Notes: generated by a model not told the origin, from the sequence alone. Shown: positions 53,147 to 63,304, counted from the stretch's first letter. The stretch: DNA of 64,000 nucleotides from Diogma glabrata (GCA_963693315.1 OY856186.1:89541925-89605924); one strand, 5' to 3'. Program-made: numbers and translations.

Positions 53147-53530
53147 CTAATTTTATTTATTTGGTATTTTTTGTATTAAATTTCTAGATATTACGATGTG
53201 TGAATTCATAGGATGAGAGAATATTTCGTTAACATCTAAGTCAACATTCTAATCAACATCCTAAGTCACGAGTGTAAAGTCATTATTGATTGTTGCCAAT
53301 CAATGCGAAACTTAATATCTGACGTAAAGTCAATATGTTGTTATATTTTTGGTTAGGAAATATAGACAACATTAGGGAATTTTTAATTTCAGATTGGTTT
53401 TTGAGAACAATTAAGCTTAAGTACATATTGGAAATCACTTGAATTTTGCAATTCGAAATAACTTTTCATTTCCTCTAAAATTCCTTTAGAAAAAATTTTG
53501 TTGTGTTTCGTGTCAGAATTTGAACTGGTG
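53147..53530. other. Spacer between inverted and direct hammerhead copies, made of other repeats
   Basis: 53148-53236 is a near-identical copy of 26063-26152, part of the ACGGAACCC element (shared GATATTACGATGTGTGAATT). 53430-53530 is SINE-like copy D on the minus strand (AGTTCAAATTCTGACACG, then CTAAAGGAATTTTAGAGG). Between them nothing was recognised. The spacer shows that the hammerhead block is a composite of several insertions. Confidence 0.65.
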
Positions 53531-53921
53531 GGTTCGAAACTAGATCGCTCTAAAATTGTATGGATTGCAAAAAGTTTCATAATTTGCACCATCATTTTTT
53601 AGATTCAGTTCTTATATTATTCTTGATGGGAGATTTTCCATCGGGGTGATGTTACATCACAAATAATTTACTGAATTAATTGTTGATCATGTGTCAATAG
53701 ACACAAGTGAAGACTAGTCTTCTTCTCACAGATACAATTTTGTTATTCAATACTAGAAAATCTAGAGTATAACAAAACAGTGATCACCAGAGAAATTAAT
53801 TGACTAAACCTGAATTTATTAAATGTATGTTTATGTAAATTTTTTGTTTTTACACTTCGCTAGAGTTGTAACCTAATTTTTGGTTTATAATCATTAGCGT
53901 TAACATTTTTTGGTAGAGTTT

Positions 53922-53998
53922 ATCTAGTCGGCTAGCCCTGATGAGAATGATAAACTTTTTTAAAGTTTAAAAATTTTCTCATTGGTTCGAAACTAGAT
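53922..53998 (+). ncRNA. Hammerhead ribozyme, copy 1
   Basis: Self-cleaving RNA, type III (open at stem III). AUCUAGU (53922-53928) pairs perfectly with ACUAGAU (53992-53998), 7 bp, including the invariant U16.1-A15.1 pair. The cleavage triplet is GUC, so scission follows C53929. Stem I is GGCUAGCC (53930-53937): 2-3 bp if folded alone, fully self-complementary if two molecules or units pair. The core CUGAUGA is 53938-53944 with G10.1, and C11.1-GAAA is 53988-53992. Stem II is GAAU/GAU against AUU/GGUUC with one bulged G, capped by a 7-bp AAACUUU-AAAGUUU hairpin. All invariant core nucleotides are present. In tandem transcripts this would release 456-nt monomers. Confidence 0.88.
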
Positions 53999-54377
53999 CG
54001 CTCTAAAATTGTATGGATTGCAAAAAGTTTCATAATTTGCACCATAATTTTTTAGATTCAGTTCTTATATTATTCTTGATGGGAGATTTTCCATCGGGGT
54101 GATGTTACATCACAAATAATTTACTGAATTAATTGTTGATCATGTGTCAATAGACACAAGTGAAGACTAGTCATCTTCTTCTCACAGATACAATTTTGTT
54201 ATTCAATACTAGAAAATCTAGAGTATAACAAAACAGTGATCACCAGAGAAATTAATTGACTAAACCTGAATTTATTAAATGTATGTTTATGTAAATTTTT
54301 TGTTTTTACACTTCGCTAGAGTTGTAACCTAATTTTTGGTTTATAATCATTAGCGTTAACATTTTTTGGTAGAGTTT

Positions 54378-54454
54378 ATCTAGTCGGCTAGCCCTGATGA
54401 GAATGATAAACTTTTTCAAAGTTTAAAAATTTTCTCATTGGTTCGAAACTAGAT
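54378..54454 (+). ncRNA. Hammerhead ribozyme, copy 2
   Basis: Same 77-nt structure as copy 1. The only difference is one U-to-C change in the apical loop of the AAACUUU-AAAGUUU hairpin beyond stem II, a position that leaves all pairing and the core intact. Confidence 0.88.
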
Positions 54455-54833
54455 CGTTCTAAAATTGTATGGATTGCAAAAAGTTTCATAATTTGCACCA
54501 TAATTTTTTAGATTCAGTTCTTATATTATTCTTGATGGGAGATTTTCCATCGGGGTGATGTTACATCACAAATAATTTACTGAATTAATTGTTGATCATG
54601 TGTCAATAGACCCAAGTGAAGACTAGTCATCTTCTTCTCACAGATACAATTTTGTTATTCAATACTAGAAAATCTAGAGTATAACAAAACAGTGATCACC
54701 AGAGAAATTAATTGACTAAACCTGAATTTATTAAATGTATGTTTATGTAAATTTTTTGTTTTTACACTTCGCTAGAGTTGTAACCTAATTTTTGGTTTAT
54801 AATCATTAGCGTTAACATTTTTTGGTAGAGTTT

Positions 54834-54910
54834 ATCTAGTCGGCTAGCCCTGATGAGAATGATAAACTTTTTTAAAGTTTAAAAATTTTCTCATTGGTTC
54901 GAAACTAGAT
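54834..54910 (+). ncRNA. Hammerhead ribozyme, copy 3
   Basis: Identical to copy 1 over all 77 nt. Cleavage is predicted after C54841. Confidence 0.88.
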
Positions 54911-55289
54911 CGCTCTAAAATTGTATGGATTGCAAAAAGTTTCATAATTTGCACCATCATTTTTTAGATTCAGTTCTTATATTATTCTTGATGGGAGATT
55001 TTCCATCGGGGTGATGTTACATCACAAATAATTTACTGAATTAATTGTTGATCATGTGTCAATAGACACAAGTGAAGACTAGTCATCTTCTTCTCACAGA
55101 TACAATTTTGTTATTCAATACTAGAAAATCTAGAGTATAACAAAACAGTGATCACCAGAGAAATTAATTGACTAAACCTGAATTTATTAAATGTATGTTT
55201 ATGTAAATTTTTTGTTTTTACACTTCGCTAGAGTTGTAACCTAATTTTTGGTTTATAATCATTAGCGTTAACATTTTTTGGTAGAGTTT

Positions 55290-55366
55290 ATCTAGTCGGC
55301 TAGCCCTGATGAGAATGATAAACTTTTTTAAAGTTTAAAAATTTTCTCATTGGTTCGAAACTAGAT
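55290..55366 (+). ncRNA. Hammerhead ribozyme, copy 4
   Basis: Identical to copy 1 over all 77 nt. Cleavage is predicted after C55297. Only 69 bp of unit sequence follow before the array ends. Confidence 0.88.
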
Positions 55367-55435
55367 CGCTCTAAAATTGTATGGATTGCAAAAAGTTTCA
55401 TAATTTGCACCATAATTTTTTAGATTCAGTTCTTA

Positions 55436-55448
55436 TAACATATCACTA
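55436..55448. repeat. 13-bp direct repeat, right of the hammerhead block
   Basis: TAACATATCACTA, identical to 52898-52910. The unit sequence breaks off just before it (normal continuation TATTATTCTTGATGGG is lost). Confidence 0.6.
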
Positions 55449-55777
55449 GCCAAGGTGATATCTTAGGGGTGCTGGCGGATGAACTTTATTCAGTCATCTG
55501 TAGCACCCTCAATCTTAACTGTAGAATATTCCTTGATGATGGCACGCTTTTGTTTACTCACAATAAAAGAGTCTTATCTGGGCTCTGCTTTAGCAAGTGC
55601 TCGTTGGAATTGTGATCAGCTGACTTCTACCAAATTTAAAAATAGATCTAGTGCGAAAAATATATATGAAAAACTGATTTTGTTGATATAGTTTCACGTT
55701 GGCTTGAGTCTTACCCATACCGGTGGTTAAAGAAAATTTCAATAACGCCAGCATTTAAAACATGTATATTGGAAAAG
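55449..55777. other. Unique sequence, nothing recognised
   Basis: A 70-codon frame (55479-55691) has no recognisable motif. Confidence 0.4.
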
Positions 55778-56085
55778 ATTTTATCCACGACTACTAAAGA
55801 ATATATGCTTTCCATGTGTATGTCTTCATTGTAATTGTATACATTCTATCACTTGAAGAAAATTGTGATGCAATCGTTACATTCTACTACAGTTCTATAA
55901 TTTATTTGTTGGTATAGTATTATCAAAAGGTTAAAACGAGAACAATACATATATAAAATATAAAATAATAAATTTAAGTTTCGTTTTTCTATGCTATCTA
56001 TGATTTACATATTTCAATATGGTGATAAAAACTTTAGCAGGCAAACTGTAAATTAATCGAAATATTTTACAGTCGTGGATAAAAT
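55778..56085. mobile_element. Possible 308-bp MITE with 15-bp TIRs
   Basis: ATTTTATCCACGACT (55778-55792) and AGTCGTGGATAAAAT (56071-56085) are perfect inverted repeats around AT-rich non-coding sequence. No TSD is obvious. Confidence 0.55.
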
Positions 56086-56106
56086 AGCATCTTGTATTCG
56101 CATAGG

Positions 56107-56191
56107 ATGATGGCAATTCTTCACTCGAATGATTGAACGATGATCTTCACTCGAATGACGAAACTTCATCCTCGGGAAGAATTGCCATCAT
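56107..56191. repeat. 16-bp perfect hairpin with internal direct repeats
   Basis: ATGATGGCAATTCTTC (56107-56122) pairs with GAAGAATTGCCATCAT (56176-56191). The loop contains TCTTCACTCGAATGA twice (56119 and 56153). It is adjacent to the possible MITE. Function unknown. Confidence 0.7.
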
Positions 56192-56329
56192 TCTCAACTC
56201 ATACAAAAATCTACTATTATCAAGCGATGTAGTATCAAATGTTGTTTGCTCATGAAATTTCTAGGTAAATTTATTTGTAGAAAATAGTTGGATAGCCATG
56301 AGTTTTAAGGATGTTTATTGAAATGACAA

Positions 56330-56480
56330 TTGTTGGAAGCAAAAGTGTCGTCAATTTGTTGCAGCGAGTGTCTGGTACAAAAAACAATTGATTTGTGGTT
56401 TTTGGATTCAGGAACAAATTTTCACATTTGTCGCAAAATTCACATTGATCTCACTCTATATGATAACTTAACTAAATATT
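56330..56480 (+). pseudogene. Ty1/copia-like protease fragment
   Basis: A short frame reads LWFLDSGTNFHICRKIHIDL, resembling the W-x-L-D-S-G-A-x-x-H-[MI] active-site region of copia proteases. The family Ala is Thr here. Neither gag, integrase nor RT is visible beside it, so it is at most a small relic. Chance resemblance cannot be excluded. Confidence 0.4.
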
Positions 56481-56570
56481 GTATAAGAGAAATTCAAATA
56501 AAATCAAAAAACTATCACATAAGGAATTAAAAAAATTTGGGAAAATATATTATAAAATAGCACATTTAAA

Positions 56571-57036
56571 ATAAATAAAAAATTTGAGAAACACACTTTT
56601 TAAAAATGAACTAAAAAGTAATAAATAAATTCTTAAAAATGAACTAAAAAGTAAAAAATAAATTTTGCATTGACACAATGTTATGTTGCAAAAAAAACAA
56701 AAAACAAACGTTATGTTTTTTATAATCATATTTTATTATTATATATATTTTTTTTCTAATTGTAAGAAGAAAAAAATATTTGAATTTTAGTTTCCCATTT
56801 GTCTAAAATCTAGAAGTGGGGGGCGCAGTCAATAAAGAAAGAGAACAACAGATTGTCGTACATATTTTGTTAGGGATTTGTATATAGTAATATTCAAACA
56901 TTTGGTTTGGCATACTACCTATCAAAAATACTAATCTAGTTTGTACATCTAATGTTGGAATTGGTGCTAACATAAAACATATATTCAAATGCCATTTAAA
57001 TGATTTTTCTTCTTCCAATTTGAAATAAAATAAAAT

Positions 57037-57069
<33 letters not shown>

Positions 57070-57245
57070 CGACTATTGTTTTTTATTAAATAAAAATAAA
57101 ATTATAAAAGACATGTTTGTACGAGCATATTGTTTGTTTCTTTGCAACATAACATTGTGTCAATGCAATATTTGTTTTTTGTTTTTTAATTCGTTGCCAA
57201 AAAAGTGTGTTTTTTGAAATTTTTTATTTATGTTTTTTATTTAGA
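56571..57245. mobile_element. ~675-bp element with ~110-bp inverted repeats and a T30 run
   Basis: The left arm (56571-56705) includes AAACACACTTTTT and TTGACACAATGTTATGTTGC. The right arm (57135-57245) includes the complements GCAACATAACATTGTGTCAA and AAAAAGTGTGTTT. The left arm carries a short tandem duplication (ATGAACTAAAAAGTAA twice). A ~30-nt T run is at 57039-57069. No coding sequence. Confidence 0.7.
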
Positions 57246-58249
57246 AATTTTAGTTATACAATATTCAATGTCATCAATTTTTTGACACATAATTTTAAAT
57301 TAGAAAAAAAGTAAAATTATAGTGTTTATTGTATCTTCTTTTGTCTTCTAGTCTTTTTGTAAGATTATGACGAATACTGTTTATTTCTAAATAATTCTTA
57401 CTGGTAGATATTTAATTAGGATTGCACATGTAAGTAACGACACTACAAAATTTTGAAATTTTATCAGTTCAACATTCACATTTGACTGCCGTAAGATAAT
57501 TGCCAATTGTTTAAAAAGTATTGCTTTAGCATGCTATTAGAAAATACGAAAATCCTCATGTTTTTTGTGTGCTCATGCCTTTTGTATGATAATTTTATGT
57601 TATATATCGACTATTGTTTTAAAAACGTACAATTTTTTGTCAATTTTTTCATTTTCGATTTTTGAAAAATCTAAAATTTGGAATTATTGTTGCTATTGTC
57701 GAAAGAAAAAATGTTATATCAGGATTTTTTGTTTTGAGTACTTCGAATATAACTCCTTTTCGCGCGTGTGAATTTCTTAAGCTTTTTCACGATGTTCTGT
57801 CATTATTTATTTTGTTTGATGTTTTGTTATGGTGTCAATCATTGCATATATTTGTAGCACAATCCACTGTATCATCCGAACAACTCAGTTTTGTAATCAG
57901 ATCTTTTCTTTTTTTTGTTAAATTCTTAAAGTAGTTTACACATCAAACGTACATTTTCATGTATCATGCATATACAGACATTGTATGTTGTGGTAGGTCC
58001 GGCAAAAATACGTGCCCTTGTTCGCAACATGATGAACTTTGAGAAGCTGATTTGGACACCAAGTTTTCTTCCAAAAACTTTATAATTCTTGTTGATTCTT
58101 CTGTTATTGTAATGACATCTTTAAGGCCATACATTTTTCTTCTAATTCCAATTAGACTTGTAATTACAATTGTAATTTCTATTTCGATGTGGTTTTCAAA
58201 CATTAAAACAATTAGCGGAACTCAAGAATCTCACGGTTTCCAATAGAAG
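57246..58249. other. AT-rich sequence, no gene recognised
   Basis: Only short frames without motifs. Confidence 0.4.
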
Positions 58250-58880
58250 ACTGTACAACTGGTCTAGGCTGGGCCATTACTGGTGAACAGTAATGCAATA
58301 ATGGCTGAGTACTGGCAACCATGACTGGAACATTCACATAATTTTACTGGATAATAACTTCGAACAATAAATGGTTGCCATTCATGAACCAGAGAAAAAA
58401 CCAGCAATTGAACATACAAGGTTGTACAGCTGGCCCAGTACTGCAGCAATGATCGAGTACGGGCATCAATGACTGAACATTATTGCACCAATAATCGAGT
58501 ACGGGCATCAATAACTGGGCCATTAAAAAACATAAAGTATTATTTTATCTAAATTTAAATAAATTAAATACGAAATAATTAAAATAAAATAAAAATGTCT
58601 AATGTAAAATTTTAAGACTTATACCAACCTTATCAATAATATCATAGCCTTTTGGCTAAGAAACGATATCTAAACTACATGTGAACTTTTTCAAACTATA
58701 TATTTCTAAAATGGATATCACTCTAGTGAATTTTAACACACTGACATAGATCGGGCAACTCATGGCTGCTGCACTGGCCTAATAAAAAATAGCCAAGTAC
58801 TGTTAAGCCATTCATGGATGGACCAATGCTTGTCCATTAAAAAGACACTATATACTAGCTATTTTCTGTAAACCATAGAC
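58250..58880. mobile_element. ~630-730-bp dispersed repeat, copy 2
   Basis: Same order of blocks as 15009-15738: TGTACAACTGG, GGGCCATTACTGG, GAGTACTGGCAACCATGACT, the AAATTTAAATAAATTAAATAC middle, CTCTAGTGAA, AATAGCCAAGTACTGTTA and TTTTCTGTAAACCATAGA. It has an extra internal start block (ACAAGGTTGTACAGCTGG at about 58428) and differs by many substitutions and indels. Confidence 0.7.
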
Positions 58881-58919
58881 TGATACAAAATGTTTTCCTT
58901 TGCCAATAATCAGAAAATT

Positions 58920-59510
58920 GAGCAAAAAGTTTTTCTGATTCTTCTGATATCAGAACCAACAAACGACAAAGATGATTGTACTAAAATTTTGAAATTAATA
59001 TCTCTCATACATTAAAACATGTGATCTCCCTACACACAGTGATAATTTTGATAAGTCCAAGTATACAAGATTGTTTAGAATCCTTTGTAGTTTTAAGTTT
59101 TTTTTTGTAATGATAAATAATTTAGTTATTTTTTGTGTAGCCAAAATAATTGAAAATGTATAGTTGAACAAAAAATTAAAATATTCTTCTGATTTCAGAA
59201 ACTACAAACGACTGAGATGATTGTATTAATATTTGTTTGTAGTTGTTCAATTTTTTGCTGAATATAATTTTGAATTTTTTGGCTCCAAAAAAAAACTTCC
59301 AAAAATAGTTGTACGTACTGCAAAAAACTACAAACGATTTCGTACAAACTCGTATACTTGGCTTTTCAAAATTATCATTGTGTGTAGAGGAATTATCTGT
59401 TTAATGATTTGAGAGATAATATTACAACTACAAAAAAAAAAAAAATTACTACAATCATCTACGTCGTTTTTAGTTTCTTAAAATATTTTTCTTGTTTTTT
59501 TCTCTTATGT
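58920..59510. mobile_element. ~590-bp MITE with long imperfect TIRs
   Basis: CTACACACAGTGATAATTTT at 59030 mirrors AAAATTATCATTGTGTGTAG ending at 59387. The symmetry extends outward: ATATCTCTCATACATT against AATGATTTGAGAGATAAT, and CAAACGACAAAGATGATTG against CAATCATCTACGTCGTTT. The phrase AAACTACAAACGAC recurs internally near 59202 and 59327. No coding sequence. Confidence 0.7.
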
Positions 59511-60053
59511 TCGGATTCTAAGTTCACAGAGCTCTAGAATTCATAATCAAAATCTTGCAAAACAAAATAATGTATTTGAGAGTAGCTAATTGGTTACGCC
59601 AAAAAATGAGTTATAAATATGATATCGACCAGAGGTAGAAGCGCTCCTTATATCACTCCTTTACTGTATACTTTCAGAGCGAGTTACTAAAAAAAAAATT
59701 TAAAAATCCTAAATACTCCTAAATTGAAATAATTATTTTTAATTTTCTCACATTTAGTTTTTGCTTCAAAATTGATGCTTTCGAACGTAAAAATAAATAA
59801 TTTTTGAGAATGTTTTGTTCAATTTCGAAAGCATTTCTATAAAAATATATAAAAAGGAGAACGAAAATGTACTAATTTTCTTCTTTTGCATGCAATGAAA
59901 GAAGAGAAAAATAAAATAAAAACTCCATAAGATTGAAATCGAACATTTGGCTCTTCGAGGAAGAACGATATTGAAATTATACACATTTTAATTTATGAAT
60001 ATTATTTTGATAAGTGAAATGAGTGCTCGAATAGAATAAAACTGTTAACTCTG
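59511..60053. other. AT-rich sequence, nothing recognised
   Basis: No gene or repeat recognised. Confidence 0.4.
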
Positions 60054-60323
60054 ATATCGACGGCTACAAAGTATCCCTAAAGCATGTGTAACTAAATGTT
60101 CGAAAGCTTGAGAGAAAGTGAGAAAAACGTTTGATTGCCATTCTAAACAACCTTGAAAATAAATTTATTTATCATTAAATCAAAAAAGTAATATTTTTTT
60201 TTGATTTATTGATAATAAATTTTATTTTTAAGGTTGTTTGAAATTGCAATAAAACATTTTTTCCGCTTCCTCTCAAATTTTCGAGAATGTAGTTACACGC
60301 AAATGCTTTGTAGCCGTCGATAT
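60054..60323. repeat. 270-bp palindrome (hairpin)
   Basis: The left arm 60054-60188 and right arm 60196-60323 are near-complementary: ATATCGACGGCTACAAAG pairs with CTTTGTAGCCGTCGATAT, and AACAACCTTGAAAATAAATT with AATTTTATTTTTAAGGTTGT. The loop is only a few nucleotides. Probably a foldback MITE. Confidence 0.85.
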
Positions 60324-60338
60324 GTAAATTATTAGTTG

Positions 60339-60362
60339 AGCGTAGCTTAGTTGGTTCAAATG
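60339..60362 (+). other. tRNA-like A-box fragment
   Basis: GCGTAGCTTAGTTGGTTCAA matches the pol III A-box (TRGCNNARYNGG) very well. No B-box or cloverleaf follows within about 80 nt, so it is a fragment, perhaps a SINE head. Confidence 0.35.
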
Positions 60363-62396
60363 CATATTGGACAATATACTTATTACCTATTGTCACAGCA
60401 TGCTCTTCAGTCAAAAGCCAGTACGAAGATAACGTGTTGCTATTTGTCAGCATCCAAACCAAAGACATGTGTTAATGAGTCGATACCTACGGAAATCATA
60501 CAAGAAAATGGTCTAATATCAATAACACTAATTTAGATCCAATATATATTTGTTACAAGAAAACCTTCCACGTACTTCTTGATTCAGTCTCAATGCGCTC
60601 TTTTGAAGCGAATTTTGTATCCATGGCTTTCTGTTGAAAAGAGCTAATGCACAACTTATTATCGACACGCTTAAAGGCACAAAGGCTATCTGTTCCAAGG
60701 CGTTCGGTCAAATTCGGTTTTAAAAATGATCATACTACGTACATGGAGTTGACTTTGACATTCTTCCAAAAATTAAGTTAAATTTAGTAAATTCAATACC
60801 ATTAAACAAACTTGGCTAGTTATATGCAACCACTAATTAGCGGCTTCTAATTTGTATCAGCCGAAGAAAATCGGCATCCTATAAGTCGGTTATGATTAAG
60901 TTTTGCTGATTCTTATAGAATGACAGATCATTTATAGGAAGTCGCCCGATTTACTCAATGTGTTTCTCAACATATAAAAGAAATAGACGTTTAAGGACTC
61001 TCAGAATATTTTAGGAAATTGAAGCGGATTCAAAGTTCATGTTATGCATCATTAGAAAAGATGACGGTAAGTTTACAATAGTACTTCCTTTCAATACTAA
61101 CGCCACCTAAGCCACTTCAGGCGGTTTCGAAAAAATGCTTCATGTGAGCAAACCGGATGCTGATTTTCAGTGAATTGTTTAGAGAGGATTTTATGATTCG
61201 CCGTCTCCTTTTGACTCACCGTAACCTACAGAACAGCGCCTGCGTTATATCTTTCAAAAAATTAAAGTATCGTTTTTATCTTTGAGGCTCTGGAGTCTGG
61301 ATAATTTCATTTAAAAAAACGGCAGGTGAATCCTGTTGATTTGAATCTCACATTCCACCCAATGATCACTCTTTCATAAAAACAGAAGACTCAAAAACCA
61401 TTTCTGCTCTGGGTATAAGACTTTACCAATAAAACATGTGTTTTCCTTTGAGGTAGGTCTACCAACCAAGAGTATAAGAACAAAAAGTGTTCTACTGCCG
61501 TAGGCTTGTTAAGTTGTTTATTAAAACAAGTAAAAATTTTGATCATATAAGAGATCACTTATGCATTCTGTAGTCAATAAAAAGACCAAAATACTTTAAA
61601 TATTCAACTGATATTGGTAATTCGGGTTTGCAAATATTTCAAGAGTAGCTACAGTGATATATTTCAAAATATTGCATGGTAGGTGGTAGTGTCTTAACCA
61701 ATTTGCAACTCATCCGATCGTTGCGCCATTATCCGTCATAAAGTTTGATACCATTCCACCAACGGTTCTATGCTGCTCATCAACCTTTTGCAAACTGTAC
61801 TGAAATCCATGAACCCACCAAAATTACCCTCTCCTTATCTTTCCATAGATTTTCATTGGTAAGTTTCACCACCGGAAACCCGCAAGAAGATTTTTGTCAG
61901 TGACAGAATAAGCTAAATTTTTCACGCTACAAATACATTTTAAAGGTAATATGTACTAGATAAACAAAACTCGGCAAACTGTGTGCCAAAAGGTATCTGA
62001 GGTACTCTCAGAACTCTTCACACACCAATTATGGTAATAAAGGTCAGCATGCGTTCAAAAATGACGATTAGCTGTACAAATGAAGTAGCAACACCGTGTG
62101 AAAAGAAAGAAAAGAGAATTTTTTTTTATTCTAGCAGTTTCTAAAACATTAACATCTGTCTAGCATTGTAATCTACCAATTACCAAAGTTCATCTTATAA
62201 TTAACAGATATTCTACTTTCTCAGTTTCCAATTTCAATCAAAACGATCCTTGCCTGGGTTCTACGAGCTGTCTATCACTACCGAAATTTTGAAAACACGA
62301 ATTTCAGTTATTTGTGTAAGAGGCTCATACAATACACTTACATTACAATACACTTTCTAGGATCTAGACTCTAACTCCACATATCTAGTATATCTA
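60363..62396. other. About 2 kb of more complex sequence, no gene established
   Basis: Less A/T-monotonous than its surroundings, especially 61070-61500 and 61680-61900. Translating 61140-61500 gives broken, faintly protein-like stretches in shifting frames that I cannot place in a family. It may be a decayed gene or mobile element. Confidence 0.3.
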
Positions 62397-62475
62397 AATT
62401 ACTCGATTTTGCTACTTAGTACCCAGGTAGTAAAGTATTGATTTTTGGAAATAGTCGGGTTACCCGAGTATGGCA
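62397..62475. mobile_element. Fragment related to the 8369-10566 hAT-like family
   Basis: AAATTACTCGATTTTGCTAC, TACCCAGGTAGT and CGGGTTACCCGAGTA align with the left subterminal region at 8379-8450. The TAGGGTATTC terminus is absent. Confidence 0.6.
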
Positions 62476-63304
62476 TTTACAAACAAAATAATACATCTCA
62501 ACCTACATAAGTTTAAATTTGGTGAAGCTTCAGCCGTGCAAGATAAATACATTTAAGTTGTGTGGGTAAATACTTAAATAATTTTCAATACTTTTTTTGG
62601 TACATTTTGTTAATTAAGACTTGCCAATCTCCTATTACATAATAAGTTGCAGGTGTGCTAATATAAAAACATAATTAGGAAATTTCATCAATTAAATATT
62701 TACATGTAAGCCATGTCTCTAAGGCTGCAGCAATGAATACCAAAATGTTTACACTACCAATATCAAATACTGGTTTTGCTATTGGTTAACAATTAACATC
62801 GGTATTGAACGCTCAGTTTAATATAACACAATCCAACAAAATGCAATAACTCCTTTTTAAACATGTTGTTCTTTCATGTACAACATATTAAAAAATATCA
62901 CCACCAATAGAAATAAATCCGGTTTCTTAAGATCGGTTAATAAAATTTTATTATAGGTAAAATTATTTTTTTTAATATCATTAAAAGATGTCTAGCTGTG
63001 TGGTATTTTTATTAATGATAATTTGAAAAAACAAAATTAACATTTCCGCTATAATCATTTTTTTAGGAGCTCATTTTTATCCATTCTGTTCCATATTTTC
63101 ATCAACAGTCTATATATTTTTTGTTATAGGGCATAGCTAGAATATTATGGTTGATTACTTACCCAAATAGAATCCGTTCAGTTTAAATTTAATTTATTTA
63201 TTTTTAACTGAAAACAATTAAATCTAATAAATCTTTTGATTGCTTTGCTATCAACGTTTTGTAATCGATTAAATTTGTCGGTTATTTAATCGAGATACAC
63301 GTGA
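62476..63304. other. AT-rich sequence, nothing recognised
   Basis: No gene or repeat recognised. Confidence 0.4.

Larger units (their letters stand above)
53531..55435 (+). repeat. 456-bp tandem repeat carrying a hammerhead ribozyme in every unit
   Basis: The landmark GGTTCGAAACTAGATCG occurs at 53531, 53984, 54440, 54896 and 55352, giving periods of 453, 456, 456 and 456. The first unit lacks 3 bp near its TAGTCTTCTTCTCAC. Units differ by only a few substitutions, so amplification or insertion is recent. Each unit holds the ribozyme plus small hairpins: GATGG-CCATC, GTGATG-TTA-CATCAC and TGTGTC-AATA-GACACA. The array begins inside the ribozyme (its 3' part only) and ends 86 bp after the last GGTTCGAAAC, so there are four full periods plus a partial. 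No open reading frame of note. Tandem units with a self-cleaving ribozyme resemble retrozymes and hammerhead satellites. Confidence 0.95.

Noticed and set aside
53389..53595. A 68-codon minus-strand frame at the ribozyme array border
   Set aside because: It spans the junction between SINE-like copy D and the first array unit and has no conserved content.
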